The notes: generated from the letters alone by a model not told the origin. DNA of 64,000 bases from an uncultured Bacteroidaceae bacterium (GCA_905235565.1 CAJOLR010000003.1:1-64000), one strand, 5' to 3'. Positions 46,514 through 57,730 are shown, counted from the stretch's first letter. Numbers and translations: made by a program.

Positions 46514-47416
46514 TTAAAAACGAGAGCCTGCACCACCTCCACCGAAGTGCCCGCCTCCGTAGCTGCCGCCAAAACTGCCGCCACCTCCGAATCCGCCGCC
46601 GATGTGGCCTCCTCCGATATGAGGTCCACTACCTCCGTGATTCCCGGTAGAGTAGTATGTTGTGCGGTTCCGCGACATTATGTATCCGCAGTGAGAGCAC
46701 TTGAAGGTGATAAGTTCCTTCTTGACGCCATTATGCTTTGATATCGTTGATATGCCTACCTGCTTGAGAGCAATCTGTCCGCATCTGGGACACTTACGGC
46801 TCCTGCGGTCAAACAATATAATTAATCCTGCTATTACAATAAATAACCCGATTATTGTGATGAGTCCTGCTATTACAGCCTTCTTGTCCGTCTCATCATC
46901 ATCGTTCTCATACTCACCTTTGAGCAGGATCTCCTTAAGCGCCTCGGCGCCTGCAACCATACCTTCATCCCACCTGCCATCAGCAAAATGATCGTTCATA
47001 TATCTCACCTGAACGCGCTTGCATAAGGCGTCAGGAAGTATTCCCTCTATGCCGTAACCGGTTGCAAACTGTACGCAGCGCTCACCGGTACTGAGCAGAA
47101 TGACCAGACCGTTGTCAGAACTTGAGCGGCCTACACCTACGGTCTCACCAATCTGGTAGGCAAACTCAAAGCAGTCATCCGGGTCGATATCTGTAACTAC
47201 AGCTACAAGAGTCTGGATTCCGGTGCTGTCCTCAATGGTGCGGAATACTGCATCAATTCGGTCTACTGCCGATTGTGACAGTATACCGTCAGGATTGCAT
47301 ACGTAACGGTTCCTGTCCTCAAGATGGACAGGCCTGATATCGGACGGCTTATAGACCCTGGCTGTAGCCAATATGGGGCCCAGTATCAGAAGTAGTACGA
47401 ATGCTATTCTTTTCAT
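46514..47416 (-). CDS. TPM domain protein (YgcG-like) with zinc-ribbon and Gly-rich tail
   Basis: GIQTLVAVVTDIDPDDCFEFAYQIGETVGVG; CPRCGQ...CSHCGY; C-terminal GGGGSFGGSYGGGHFGGGGAGSRF. Confidence 0.9.
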   Translation of the reverse strand: MKRIAFVLLLILGPILATARVYKPSDIRPVHLEDRNRYVCNPDGILSQSAVDRIDAVFRTIEDSTGIQTLVAVVTDIDPDDCFEFAYQIGETVGVGRSSSDNGLVILLSTGERCVQFATGYGIEGILPDALCKRVQVRYMNDHFADGRWDEGMVAGAEALKEILLKGEYENDDDETDKKAVIAGLITIIGLFIVIAGLIILFDRRSRKCPRCGQIALKQVGISTISKHNGVKKELITFKCSHCGYIMSRNRTTYYSTGNHGGSGPHIGGGHIGGGFGGGGSFGGSYGGGHFGGGGAGSRF

Positions 47417-47422
47417 TTTATG

Positions 47423-48409
47423 TTATTCCCCAATCCTGTCCCAGATTTCCCAGGCGGCTACAGCCTGCTGTTCAAGCATATCCTTGCCGCCCTTGGCTGT
47501 GGCTCCATGTTCGCGTCCCTTCTTCATGAAGAGCGTTTCATCCGGATTGGCTATGACATCCAGAAGCAGATGCTTGTCTGAAAGGAATCCGTATGGTATG
47601 TCGGGACACTGACCTGTTTCCGGCCACATTCCCATGGGCGTGCAGTTTACTATCACGTCATACTCTTCCATTACCGAAGGTGAGAGTTCATAATAACCCA
47701 TAATCTCAAAGTTAGAGTTGCGTGATACGAACTTGTGCTCAATTCCCATCTTGTCAAGGGCAAACTTTACAGCCTTTGAGACGCCTCCTGTACCAAGAAT
47801 GAGCGCCTTGGAGTGACCTTCCAGCAGATTGCCGAATGATTTGGTGAATCCGGTCCAGTCTGTATTGTATCCCACCAGTTCAACTCCTCCGTCCCGGTGC
47901 AGTACCTTGACGGTGTTGACTGCGCCGATAGCCTTTGCCGTCTCGTCCAGACGGTTCAAGTAGGGGATAATATCCTGCTTGTAGGGTATTGTGACGTTGA
48001 ATCCACATAGGTTGGGGTACTTCGCCACCAGTTTGGTTACATCCTCAACACTCTCAAGTTCATAATTGTTGTAGTGGGCGTTTATATGCTGCTCACGGAA
48101 GAACTTGTTGAAGCGGACCATGGATGTGGAGTGGGCAAGAGGCTTGCCTATCAGTCCGAAAAGCCTGTCGTAAGACTTCTGGGGCTGTGATGGTGCCGGT
48201 TCAGCCGGTTCAGGCTGAGGCTCTGCGGTTTTTGTAAATACAGGTTCCGGCTGAGGTTCTGTTTCCGGTTCTTTATGTTCATCGACTGTCGGACTGGACG
48301 AGACGGTATCACTCCCGATTGAATCATCAGGATCATTGAGCTTGGAATTGACATTCTTGACCAGGATGACAAATATCATGGCAAGAACAAACAGGAAAGG
48401 AAGAGCCAT
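47423..48409 (-). CDS. aroE: Shikimate dehydrogenase with N-terminal TM anchor and Pro/Glu-rich linker
   Basis: LIGKPLAHSTSMVRFNKFF, FNVTIPYKQDIIPYL, AIGAVNTVKV, GYNTDWTGF, LGTGGVSKAV; preceded by MALPFLFVLAMIFVILVKNVNSK and an EPQPEP linker. Confidence 0.88.
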   Translation of the reverse strand: MALPFLFVLAMIFVILVKNVNSKLNDPDDSIGSDTVSSSPTVDEHKEPETEPQPEPVFTKTAEPQPEPAEPAPSQPQKSYDRLFGLIGKPLAHSTSMVRFNKFFREQHINAHYNNYELESVEDVTKLVAKYPNLCGFNVTIPYKQDIIPYLNRLDETAKAIGAVNTVKVLHRDGGVELVGYNTDWTGFTKSFGNLLEGHSKALILGTGGVSKAVKFALDKMGIEHKFVSRNSNFEIMGYYELSPSVMEEYDVIVNCTPMGMWPETGQCPDIPYGFLSDKHLLLDVIANPDETLFMKKGREHGATAKGGKDMLEQQAVAAWEIWDRIGE

Positions 48410-48413
48410 GTTA

Positions 48414-49361
48414 TTACTTGTTTGCTAACCAGTCGGTTACGTTTTTCTCAATTCGTGCAGCAAGGTCTGCTCCACTTTCCTTGACAAATTTTTCACCTAC
48501 TATGTTCTCGTACAGTTCAATGTAACGCTCCGACACCGTATCGGCATAAGCGTCTGTAATCTCGGGCATTACCTGGCCAGGCTGGTTCATGAAATTGTGC
48601 TCGATGAGCCACTGGCGTACAAACTCCTTGGACAGCTGTTTCTGGGGTTCACCCTTCTCAAACTTCTCCTGATAGCCGTCAGCGTAGAAATAGCGTGAAC
48701 TGTCGGGAGTATGTATCTCATCAATAAGATATACCTTGCCGTCACGTTTGCCGAACTCATACTTGGTATCTACCAGGATAAGACCCTTCTGAGCTGCAAT
48801 CTCCGTACCGCGCTTGAATAGGGCGCGTGTGTACTGCTCCATGATCTCATAATCCTCTTTGCTTACCAGACCCTGCCTGATGATCTCCTCCTTTGAGATG
48901 TTCTCATCGTGACCCTCCTCGGCCTTTGTGGTGGGGGTTATAAGAGGCTCGGCGAACTTCTGGTTCTCTTTCATTCCCTCAGGCAGGATATTTCCGCAAA
49001 GGTTACGGCATCCGGCCTTGTAGTCGCGCCATGCAGATCCTGTCAGGTAGCCGCGGATAATCATCTCAACGCGGAATCCCTCACACTTCAGGCCTACGGT
49101 AACCATAGGATCGGGAGTGGCCAGTTTCCAGTTGGGGCAGATATCGGCGGTGGCATCCAGGAACTTTGCGGCTATCTGGTTGAGCACTTGCCCTTTAAAC
49201 GGTATTCCCTTGGGCAGGATAACGTCAAAGGCCGATATACGGTCTGTAGCAACCATGACCATCAGGTCATCATCAATGTTATACACGTCACGTACCTTGC
49301 CGTGATATACACTCTTCTGTCCTTTGAACTGGAAATCAGTTCTTGTCAACGCTTTGCTCAT
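48414..49361 (-). CDS. purC: Phosphoribosylaminoimidazole-succinocarboxamide synthase
   Basis: [40 protein letters not shown]; start taken at [10 protein letters not shown]. Confidence 0.94.
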   Translation of the reverse strand: MSKALTRTDFQFKGQKSVYHGKVRDVYNIDDDLMVMVATDRISAFDVILPKGIPFKGQVLNQIAAKFLDATADICPNWKLATPDPMVTVGLKCEGFRVEMIIRGYLTGSAWRDYKAGCRNLCGNILPEGMKENQKFAEPLITPTTKAEEGHDENISKEEIIRQGLVSKEDYEIMEQYTRALFKRGTEIAAQKGLILVDTKYEFGKRDGKVYLIDEIHTPDSSRYFYADGYQEKFEKGEPQKQLSKEFVRQWLIEHNFMNQPGQVMPEITDAYADTVSERYIELYENIVGEKFVKESGADLAARIEKNVTDWLANK

Positions 49362-50334
49362 TGTTATCTTTTTTAGAAATTCTTTTGTCTGTCTTATGTG
49401 CCTGCTCGTATCGGTCATAGGCATCAACCACACGGGTTACCAGCTTATGACGTACTATGTCTTTTTTTGTCATACGGATGATGCTTAGGCCCTCAATCCC
49501 TTCCAGTACATCGAGCGCCTGGACAAGGCCTGATATCTGGGTGGGGGGCAGGTCTATCTGCGTCAGGTCTCCAGTCACTATCATCTTGGTGTTCCAGCCC
49601 ATGCGGGTAAGGAACATCTTGATCTGTTGCGGGGTAGTGTTCTGTGCCTCATCCAGTATGACTACGGCATCATTGAGAGTGCGTCCGCGCATGAATGCCA
49701 AAGGTGCAATCTGAATGATGTTGAGCTCCATGTACTCCTTGAGCTTGGCAGTGGGAATCATATCCTGAAGTGCATCATAGAGTGGCTGCAGGAAAGGATC
49801 AATCTTTTCGCGCATATCACCGGGCAGGAATCCCAGTTTCTCACCGGCCTCGACCGCAGGGCGACACAATACGATGCGCTTGACCTCCTTGTTCTTGAGT
49901 GCCCTGACAGCCAGTGCAATTGCCGTGTATGTCTTGCCCGAACCGGCTGGACCGATGGCAAAGAGCATATCATGGGTTCCGTAATCGGTAACAAGTTTCT
50001 TCTGGTTTATACTGCGGGGCAGGATAGGGCGTCCTGTAACTCCGAACAGTATTACGTCCGAACTCTTCTCTCCACCGGGATCCTGACCGTTCACTATGTC
50101 AACGATGACCTCCTCCTTGAGTGAATTGTACTTGGCGCAATACATCTCAAGCTGTCGCATGGCCTGTTCAAAACGGGCTGTCTCGTCCTCATCACCCATT
50201 ATGCGCATGACGTTGCCCCGGGCTACAATACGCAGCTTGGGAAACAGGGCTTTGATCAGTTGCAGATTGGTGTTGTTGACCCCGTAAAATACTGCAGGAT
50301 CAGCTTCGTTAAGGACAAGATGCTTCTCTATCAT
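49336..50334 (-). CDS. phoH: PhoH family ATPase
   Basis: [57 protein letters not shown]. Confidence 0.95.
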   Translation of the reverse strand: MIEKHLVLNEADPAVFYGVNNTNLQLIKALFPKLRIVARGNVMRIMGDEDETARFEQAMRQLEMYCAKYNSLKEEVIVDIVNGQDPGGEKSSDVILFGVTGRPILPRSINQKKLVTDYGTHDMLFAIGPAGSGKTYTAIALAVRALKNKEVKRIVLCRPAVEAGEKLGFLPGDMREKIDPFLQPLYDALQDMIPTAKLKEYMELNIIQIAPLAFMRGRTLNDAVVILDEAQNTTPQQIKMFLTRMGWNTKMIVTGDLTQIDLPPTQISGLVQALDVLEGIEGLSIIRMTKKDIVRHKLVTRVVDAYDRYEQAHKTDKRISKKDNNEQSVDKN

Positions 50335-50367
50335 GCGGATTCCGTATAGTTCCGCAAAGTTACCAAA

Positions 50368-50952
50368 TTATCCTATAAGATGACCAATATTTGAGGTAAA
50401 GAGTTTGACTGCAATAGCAAGCAGGATTATTCCGAAGAACTTACGCAGAACATATATCAGACCAGGTCCGAGAATCTTCTCAATACGGTCTATCGACCTC
50501 AGTACCACGAATATGAAAACCATATTCAGGAATAGGGCAATCATGATGTTCATGGCGGCATATTCGGCCTTAAGTGAGAGCAGTGTAGTGAATGAACCGG
50601 CACCTACTATGAGCGGAAACACAAGAGGCACGAATGATGACACCTCTTTAGGCCCGGCATCATATTTGAAGATGGTAATGTCAAAAGTCATTTCAAAGCC
50701 GATGGCCAGGATTATTATTGAACCGGCAACGGCGAATGACTCGATATCCACGCCAAACAGGGAAAGCACTCCATCTCCAAGAAAATAGATAATAGTGAGC
50801 ATGATCCATGAAGTCAATGTAACCTTGAGCGCCGGAACCTTGCCGGTCTTGTGCTGCAGGTCAATTATGATAGGAATGGATCCTGTGATATCCAGAATAG
50901 CGAACAGGACAACGAACGCTCCGGCTATCTCCTTAATATCTATTGCCATCAT
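50368..50952 (-). CDS. MarC family integral membrane protein
   Basis: FVVLFAILDITGSIPIIIDL; six-TM MarC pattern. Confidence 0.88.
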   Translation of the reverse strand: MMAIDIKEIAGAFVVLFAILDITGSIPIIIDLQHKTGKVPALKVTLTSWIMLTIIYFLGDGVLSLFGVDIESFAVAGSIIILAIGFEMTFDITIFKYDAGPKEVSSFVPLVFPLIVGAGSFTTLLSLKAEYAAMNIMIALFLNMVFIFVVLRSIDRIEKILGPGLIYVLRKFFGIILLAIAVKLFTSNIGHLIG

Positions 50953-50971
50953 TCTCCTTTTAAAAAACTTG

Positions 50972-51766
50972 TTACGGTATGTATACAGGACGTATCGGCA
51001 GACCCAGATATCTGGTCCTTGAGTCTATTACGCGATTGTCGACATCCAGGTGCTCCAGACAGAGTGTGCTGGCTTCCAGGGTTACGACAGAGGTTACGAA
51101 TTCCTTCTTCTTGTCATCGTATTTCCTGTCTTCGAACAAAGAGTTGCACCAGTAATAGCTGCGTTCATCGGGAAAACGAAGGCGGTCAACGTCCTTATAT
51201 CCAACGATGGGAATGAATATGCTGCGCCCCTCATATCCTTCAACGACGCTGGTGAACAGGTAACCTCCGGTGCCGTTCAGCTTGCACCATTTGGATTGGC
51301 AGTACTGTGAGTTCATCAACTCCCTGAATTGACGGACTGTGGGCATATGCCAGCCCTGACCCATGATGACATTTGCGGCATCATCGGCCTGATCAAGTTC
51401 CTTCAGGTTATCGCGGAAATCACTATCGGCATCGACATTGTATTTGGTTATCATATGCATGATTCCGTCCTTGCACCACTTGTAGTTGTTAGTGGTGAAA
51501 ACATCCTTTGTCTGAGTCTCTCCCCATGCAAAGAAACTGCCCGGTTTTTCAGGACTGGTAGCCCCAATATTGCATTTCGCCCAGAGCGTTCCTGAAGGTA
51601 ACCCCAAGTCAATGACTTCATAATCAGTGCCTTCTATTATCTCCACTCCTTCGTTTACCTGACTCATGGAAATGGAATTCTTGTCATCGTCTTTATTACA
51701 CCCGGTAAGGAAAAAGACTGAAAAAGCTGCGCAGATGGCAGTTACAGGCAACAGATAATTCTTCAT
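50972..51766 (-). CDS. FISUMP-domain (Fibrobacter succinogenes major paralogous domain) lipoprotein
   Basis: Lipobox FFLTGCNKD; DLGLPSGTLWAKCNIGATSPEKPGSFFAWGET; RSYYWCNSLF; LGLPIRPVY. Confidence 0.85.
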   Translation of the reverse strand: MKNYLLPVTAICAAFSVFFLTGCNKDDDKNSISMSQVNEGVEIIEGTDYEVIDLGLPSGTLWAKCNIGATSPEKPGSFFAWGETQTKDVFTTNNYKWCKDGIMHMITKYNVDADSDFRDNLKELDQADDAANVIMGQGWHMPTVRQFRELMNSQYCQSKWCKLNGTGGYLFTSVVEGYEGRSIFIPIVGYKDVDRLRFPDERSYYWCNSLFEDRKYDDKKKEFVTSVVTLEASTLCLEHLDVDNRVIDSRTRYLGLPIRPVYIP

Positions 51767-51824
51767 ATTGGTTCTTGTTATTAAGGTTTTGGATGCGAAT
51801 TTAAGAAAAAATCACATTCGTTAT

Positions 51825-52514
51825 TCATTTGATTGCGCAATACATTCTGCAGACTCCGAACATGAACTGGCGTGCGTTGACCGTAGCGTAACCGGCCTCC
51901 TTGAGCATCGGTATGAATTTTTCGGGCAGCGGAAACTTGAGTATCGAATCAGGCAGATAGGTGAAAGCGCCTTTGTTGCCCGTCATGCTTGCGCCTATCT
52001 TGGGAAGTATTTTCAATGAATAGAACTTGTACAGGCTGAATATGAACCTGTTCTTGGGGTAGGACAGCTCCAGGATGACCAACTTGCCTCCAGGTTTAAG
52101 CACTCGCTGCATCTCCTCCAGTCCTTTCATGAGGTTTTCAAAATTCCTGACTCCGAAAGCAACGCACACGCGATCGAACGTTCCATCCTTATACGGCAGG
52201 TTCTCGGCATCTCCTGTCTCCAGTCTGATAGGAAGCCCCTGGCATTTGGCGCGTCCCACCTCCAGCATACCTTCGGAGAGGTCAATGCCTGTTATGTGTG
52301 ATCCTTTGGCGGCTTTTCGGCTGACGGCGATGGCAAAATCGGCTGTACCGGTTGCCACGTCAAGAACATTGATGGGCCGGTCTGTATCGGTGATAGCCCT
52401 TACTGCCTTTCTGCGCCACGAACGGTCGGCACCAAATGATGATATATGGTTGAAACGGTCATATTTGGCCGCGATGTCATCAAACAGATCACGTATTCCT
52501 TCTTTCTTTGGCAT
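51825..52514 (-). CDS. ubiE/menG: Demethylmenaquinone methyltransferase (UbiE/MenG)
   Basis: LFDDIAAKYDRFNHISSFGADRSWRRKAV; VLDVATGTADFAI; GIDLSEGMLEVGR; start at MPKKEG. Confidence 0.94.
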   Translation of the reverse strand: MPKKEGIRDLFDDIAAKYDRFNHISSFGADRSWRRKAVRAITDTDRPINVLDVATGTADFAIAVSRKAAKGSHITGIDLSEGMLEVGRAKCQGLPIRLETGDAENLPYKDGTFDRVCVAFGVRNFENLMKGLEEMQRVLKPGGKLVILELSYPKNRFIFSLYKFYSLKILPKIGASMTGNKGAFTYLPDSILKFPLPEKFIPMLKEAGYATVNARQFMFGVCRMYCAIK

Positions 52515-52515
52515 A

Positions 52516-53412
52516 TTACTGGAGTATATAGCCTGCTCCTGCAAGCAGGGAGAATATGAATGTGGATATTACAAGCATCGGGAGCATCGGGTCCAGACCA
52601 CGTCCGGATAAATTCCATACTCCTGACAGATGCTTTATGTAGAGTGGCAGGGTAATGATATACAGGTATGGCAGCCAACCCTGAGTGAAGATGACTGTGT
52701 ATAGCAGCATCAGTGTCCATCCGCCTGCAATAAGTACAGTATGATATATCTTTGCCTTGTGTTCACCCAGTTTGAGCGGAACGGTTATACGGGTACCGGC
52801 ATCCGATTTCATATCCCGAATGTTGTTCACGTTCAGCACTCCGACACTGAATAGTCCGATGGCCGCACCCGGAATCAGGGTTCTGAAATCAATAATGTGG
52901 GAACATACGAAATGCCCTCCGGCAACAGGTACAAGACCGAAGAAGATGAATACGGATATATCGCCCAGACCACGATATCCGTAAGGATTGTTTCCCAGCG
53001 TATAGTGCATTGCAGCCCAGATTGCAGCTGCTCCAAGCACAACCAGGATCTCGGATTCCATACGCAGTATGGTGCCGAAAGAACTCCTTATCATGGCGAG
53101 CCCCAGGATGCAGCATGCCAGTACCATTATCCTGATACATGAACGCATCTCATCCTCGGTAAGACCACCGCCCTCAATACCGTACTTGGGCCCTTCACGT
53201 CCCGTTCCGTCCACACCGCTCAGCCAGTCGCCCAACTCATTTGACATATTGGAGAGAATCTGCAGAGAAATTGTTGTCAGTATAGTCAGAAGAATTACCA
53301 GCCAGGAAACCTGATGTTCCTTACAAGCCAAAAGGATTCCAAGAACAATCCCCGCAGTGGAAAGGGGGAGAGTTCTAAGCCTCATTGAACGTATAACCGC
53401 TTTTAAAGTCAT
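52516..53412 (-). CDS. menA: 1,4-dihydroxy-2-naphthoate polyprenyltransferase
   Basis: LRTLPLSTAGIVLG; NMSNELGDWLSGVDGTGREGP; NNIRDMKSDAGTRITVPLKLG; 8-9 TMs; next to menG. Confidence 0.93.
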   Translation of the reverse strand: MTLKAVIRSMRLRTLPLSTAGIVLGILLACKEHQVSWLVILLTILTTISLQILSNMSNELGDWLSGVDGTGREGPKYGIEGGGLTEDEMRSCIRIMVLACCILGLAMIRSSFGTILRMESEILVVLGAAAIWAAMHYTLGNNPYGYRGLGDISVFIFFGLVPVAGGHFVCSHIIDFRTLIPGAAIGLFSVGVLNVNNIRDMKSDAGTRITVPLKLGEHKAKIYHTVLIAGGWTLMLLYTVIFTQGWLPYLYIITLPLYIKHLSGVWNLSGRGLDPMLPMLVISTFIFSLLAGAGYILQ

Positions 53413-53588
53413 AAAGTTATAATATGCAGCAAAGTTACAAAAAATACCTGCGCACTTGCGTAACGCAGGTTAGTTAGTATTGGGGCGAACCCGGAGGGTG
53501 AGAGCGGCCGGGTGGGCCGCCAAGCGAATGAAATGAGCGCGTTTGCTGTGGCAAACTGAAAAAAGGTCTAATAGGTGCCTCTAAAAGA

Positions 53589-53614
53589 AAAATCCGACCG
53601 ACGGTCGGATTTTC
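53589..53614. terminator. Rho-independent terminator hairpin near tRNA-Cys
   Basis: AAAATCCGACCGACGGTCGGATTTT perfect stem with T/A tracts. Confidence 0.85.
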
Positions 53615-53625
53615 ATCTTACTTAG

Positions 53626-53696
53626 AGGTACCTGGCGGACTCGAACCGCCGTACTCGGTTTTGCAGACCGATACCTAGCCGCTCGGTCAAGGTACC
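53626..53696 (-). tRNA. tRNA-Cys (anticodon GCA)
   Basis: Minus strand GGTACCTTGACCGAGCGGCTAGGTATCGGTCTGCAAAACCGAGTACGGCGGTTCGAGTCCGCCAGGTACCT folds as a cloverleaf; anticodon loop CTGCAAA. Confidence 0.95.
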
Positions 53697-53772
53697 ATTT
53701 GCCTTTGCGGTTGCAAAGGTAATGGATTTTTTGATACCTCCTTATAATAACGCTGTTTTTATTTCTAAAAAC

Positions 53773-55929
53773 TTAACTGAAAACAATCTCTCCGTTCCGT
53801 GCCGTGGCTATGACAGGCTTGTTGCGGTCAACATTTGCTGACAGTATCATGGTAGAGAGCCTGTTAAGCAGCAGAGTCTGCAATGCGCGCTTGACCGGAC
53901 GGGCACCGAACTCCGGATCATAACCGGCATCTGATATCAGGTCTATTGCAGAATCATCGATACTGAGGCTGATCCCGCTCTCGGAAAGCATGCGGCATAC
54001 GCCATGAGCCTGGAGCTTTACAATCTGGCGTATCTCTGATTCACGCAAAGGCATAAATACCACGGTCTCGTCAATACGGTTAAGGAACTCCGGACGTATG
54101 GTCTGCTTAAGCATGTCAAGCAGATGCTTTCTGGCCTCTTCAAGCCACTCCTGGCGTTGAGCGTCTGTTGATCCTATCTGAGAGGATTTTTCACGTATAT
54201 AATCACTGCCCAGATTGCTGGTCATTATTATAATGGTGTTCTTGAAGTTTACCGTACGTCCCTTGTTGTCGGTCAGTCGGCCGTCATCAAGTACCTGCAG
54301 CAATATGTTGAACACATCGGGGTGAGCCTTCTCGATCTCATCGAAAAGAATTACGGAGTAGGGCTTGCGGCGTACGGCCTCGGTAAGCTGACCGCCCTCA
54401 TCATAACCCACGTATCCGGGAGGCGCACCGATAAGACGTGTCACTGAGAACTTTTCCTGATACTCGCTCATGTCGATGCGGGTCATCAGTTTCTCATCGT
54501 TGAACAGATACTCGGCCAGAGCCTTGGCAAGCTCGGTCTTACCTACACCGGTGGTACCTAAGAAAATGAAACTGCCTATGGGGCGTTTGGGGTCCTGCAG
54601 GCCGGCACGGCTGCGGCGCACTGCATTGGCCACTGCACTTATAGCCTCCTCCTGGCCAACCACACGTTTGTGCAGTTCCTCCTCCAGGTGCAGCAGCTTT
54701 TCGCGCTCGCTCTCCAGCATACGGTTTACAGGTATGCCGGTCCAGCGGGAAACAACTTCGGCTATGTCATCGGCGGTAACCTCCTCCTTTACAAGGGCGC
54801 TGTCACCCTGTTTGGAGTGGAGTTCCTCCTGAATCCTGACAATATCGGCCTCCAGTTCCTTCAGCTTGCCGTAACGTATCTCGGCCACACGACCGTAGTT
54901 GCCGTCACGTTCGGCGTTGTCGGCCTCTATCTTGAGCTGCTCTATATGCTGCTTGTCCTGCTGGATACGTGAAACCAGGTTCTTCTCGGATTCCCATTTC
55001 TCGCGTATGGCCTTTTCCTGTTTCTGCAGGTCATCAATTTCGGCATTGAGCTGCTTGAGTTTTACAGTGTCATTCTCACGTTTTATGGCGGCACGCTCTA
55101 TCTCCAGCTGCTTCAGGCGGCGGGTTATCTCATCCAGTTCCTCAGGTACGGAGTTACGCTCCATACGCAGTTTGGCGGCCGCCTCATCCATCAGGTCAAT
55201 GGCCTTATCGGGCAGGAAACGCTCGGTAATGTAACGGTTGGAGAGCTCCACGGCAGCTATCACGGCCTCATCCATGATACGCACCTTGTGGTGGTTCTCA
55301 TAGCGCTCCTTCAAGCCACGCAGTATGGAGATGGAGCTCTGGACATCGGGCTCATCAACCATTACGGTCTGGAAACGGCGCTCCAGAGCCTTGTCCTTCT
55401 CAAAGTATTTCTGATACTCGTTCAGGGTGGTGGCACCTATGGCACGCAGGTCGCCACGGGCCAGGGCAGGCTTAAGGATATTTGCGGCATCCATTGCGCC
55501 CTCGCCGGCTCCGGCTCCAACCAGAGTGTGTATCTCATCTATAAAGAGGATGAAACTGCCATCGGACTGTATAACCTCGTTTATTACGCCTTTGAGACGC
55601 TCCTCAAATTCACCCTTGTACTTGGCACCTGCTACAAGTGCACCCATATCAAGTGAATATACGGTCTTGGATTTAAGGTTTTCGGGCACATCACCGCGCA
55701 CGATACGCTGTGCCAGCCCCTCAATTATAGCGGTCTTGCCGGTTCCGGGCTCACCTATCAGGATAGGGTTGTTCTTGGTGCGCCGGCTCAGTATCTGCAG
55801 GACACGCCTTATTTCCTCGTCACGGCCTATTACCGGATCGAGTTTACCCTGGCGTGCCCGCTCGTTAAGGTTGATGGCGAACTGCTCCAGGTTCTGCGGC
55901 CTGTTCTGATTATTCTGACTGTATTCCAT
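53773..55929 (-). CDS. clpB: ClpB-type AAA+ disaggregase lacking the Clp N-domain
   Basis: Two AAA+ modules ([38 protein letters not shown]) and full M-domain coiled coil; N-terminus only [37 protein letters not shown]. Confidence 0.9.
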   Translation of the reverse strand: MEYSQNNQNRPQNLEQFAINLNERARQGKLDPVIGRDEEIRRVLQILSRRTKNNPILIGEPGTGKTAIIEGLAQRIVRGDVPENLKSKTVYSLDMGALVAGAKYKGEFEERLKGVINEVIQSDGSFILFIDEIHTLVGAGAGEGAMDAANILKPALARGDLRAIGATTLNEYQKYFEKDKALERRFQTVMVDEPDVQSSISILRGLKERYENHHKVRIMDEAVIAAVELSNRYITERFLPDKAIDLMDEAAAKLRMERNSVPEELDEITRRLKQLEIERAAIKRENDTVKLKQLNAEIDDLQKQEKAIREKWESEKNLVSRIQQDKQHIEQLKIEADNAERDGNYGRVAEIRYGKLKELEADIVRIQEELHSKQGDSALVKEEVTADDIAEVVSRWTGIPVNRMLESEREKLLHLEEELHKRVVGQEEAISAVANAVRRSRAGLQDPKRPIGSFIFLGTTGVGKTELAKALAEYLFNDEKLMTRIDMSEYQEKFSVTRLIGAPPGYVGYDEGGQLTEAVRRKPYSVILFDEIEKAHPDVFNILLQVLDDGRLTDNKGRTVNFKNTIIIMTSNLGSDYIREKSSQIGSTDAQRQEWLEEARKHLLDMLKQTIRPEFLNRIDETVVFMPLRESEIRQIVKLQAHGVCRMLSESGISLSIDDSAIDLISDAGYDPEFGARPVKRALQTLLLNRLSTMILSANVDRNKPVIATARNGEIVFS

Positions 55930-56068
55930 AGTTTTTTGTTTCTTGTTTCTGTTTGTCGGTCCGCAAGAAATGCACCATATATCATTCCATGACAAGTTGT
56001 CATATAGAAATGGTTGTTAACAGACATATTGACAGCCAGGGATTTAAACATATTATAAGGAGTATTCT

Positions 56069-57682
56069 TCAATACTCATAAAGCCTGATGTGCAGGATTT
56101 TCCAGTCATCAGTGCCTATCCGTGCGTGCCGTCCCTGATGGCTCTGGTCACCGTTGTCGCGACGCAGATATACCAGCCGGCCATCCGGTGCTATCTCCAC
56201 CTCATCAACTGACAGCAGCCCCAGGCGCTTACCCATGAACTTCCCGGTATGTGCATCGGAATCAGTTCCGGATTGGGCAAATCCGTCCTCGCCCAGCGTC
56301 TTTTGCTGCTCTTGCTCTTTTTCTGTGCGGGTCTTGAAATCAACCACAACTCCGCAACCAGCCAGCAGATAGTCATATCGACCCAGTTTTATCAGCATGG
56401 CACCACCCTCAGGCCATTGCGTCCCGTCGGTGGCACGGGGGTCCCAGGGCAGAGTGTAATAGTGACGGCAGGTCATCACAGTGCCTTCATCATCGATAAT
56501 ACGCTCTGTATCCTCCTGGTCAAAAAGCAGTCCCCATGAGTTCTTCCTTTGGGCCGGATTAAGATTTGATATCTGCCTTAAGAGATTGTAGGCTTTTGTG
56601 AGGTTAACGGTCTCATCGGCAGATGACTGGTCTATGGCAAACGGTGAAAAACCAAGAGCATCATGTTCGCCAAAAGCATACATCGCCCTGACTCCGCAAT
56701 CCCTGCCGCATCGGGTCTCCGGTATAAACAGCCTGTTCCTTACATTACCGCCATCCTGCGGGCGGGCGGGAATTGCATATCTCCCGGCCCACATCCTGAA
56801 CCCGGTATCGTAAATATCGGGAGCCAGGAAATCTATGCTGGGAGCACCTGCGTTCCAGAAATCTATCAGATGTGCCAGAGGCCCGGCCGATGGATATTCA
56901 CCCGGTTTGCGGCCTCGGCTGTTCATGGCGGCATTCACATACAGCGGCATGTCATGGATGGAGCGCGCCGCAAGTGCCAGCTGTTCAACATAGCAGGCGT
57001 AATGGTAGGCCATGAATTTTTCATCGGCATACTCATCGGTTCCAAACACCTGTGCCCAGGTGCCACCTTTCTTTATGCCCAGTTTCTTGAGCAGCACCTC
57101 CGGGACCTGGCCAGTGTATGCCTTCTCAGCCGCTCTTGAGTGGTCACGGGCCGATTCAAGCATACCTATCTCATTCTCTATCTGCATCATGGTGACTACC
57201 TGGTGCTGCGCATCTTTAAGGCTGATGCGTTCCATCAGGGCGCTGAATGCCTTGAGATCAGCATTGAGTACGTTTTCACTGAAACAACTGGCAATCTCCA
57301 GCGGTTTCCCTGTGTCTGTCTGTGCCCTTGGAAAACGCTTTGTGTCCTGCTTGAACCATTCAGGAGCATAACAGGACATGGAGTTTTTCCATGCACCGAA
57401 CCAAAGGAACACTATCTTAAGGTCCTGGCTCCTTGCCACATCTATAGTGCGGTCAATAAGCGTGAAGTCAAATTTGCCCTCTATAGGTTCCATCAGCTCC
57501 CAATAAGCTGGCACCAGCACTGTATTCAGCCCTAGTGATTTCATGCGTGGCAGGACCTCATCAATATCATTGACCGATGTGACGGCAGAGTTGCTCAACT
57601 CACCACCAAGAATCATGTTCTGAGACACCGCACTTACAACCGGCCATATCAGCGCGACCAGTACAATCAAGACATTTTTCAT
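56069..57682 (-). CDS. Secreted GH35/GH42-like beta-galactosidase (DUF5597-type)
   Basis: Signal peptide; GLNTVLVPAYWELMEPIEGKFDF; MMQIENEIGM. Confidence 0.82.
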   Translation of the reverse strand: MKNVLIVLVALIWPVVSAVSQNMILGGELSNSAVTSVNDIDEVLPRMKSLGLNTVLVPAYWELMEPIEGKFDFTLIDRTIDVARSQDLKIVFLWFGAWKNSMSCYAPEWFKQDTKRFPRAQTDTGKPLEIASCFSENVLNADLKAFSALMERISLKDAQHQVVTMMQIENEIGMLESARDHSRAAEKAYTGQVPEVLLKKLGIKKGGTWAQVFGTDEYADEKFMAYHYACYVEQLALAARSIHDMPLYVNAAMNSRGRKPGEYPSAGPLAHLIDFWNAGAPSIDFLAPDIYDTGFRMWAGRYAIPARPQDGGNVRNRLFIPETRCGRDCGVRAMYAFGEHDALGFSPFAIDQSSADETVNLTKAYNLLRQISNLNPAQRKNSWGLLFDQEDTERIIDDEGTVMTCRHYYTLPWDPRATDGTQWPEGGAMLIKLGRYDYLLAGCGVVVDFKTRTEKEQEQQKTLGEDGFAQSGTDSDAHTGKFMGKRLGLLSVDEVEIAPDGRLVYLRRDNGDQSHQGRHARIGTDDWKILHIRLYEY

Positions 57683-57730
57683 ACACTAATGTAATTTGTT
57701 TCCTGCAAATTTTCTGGCGGACCAGCATCC

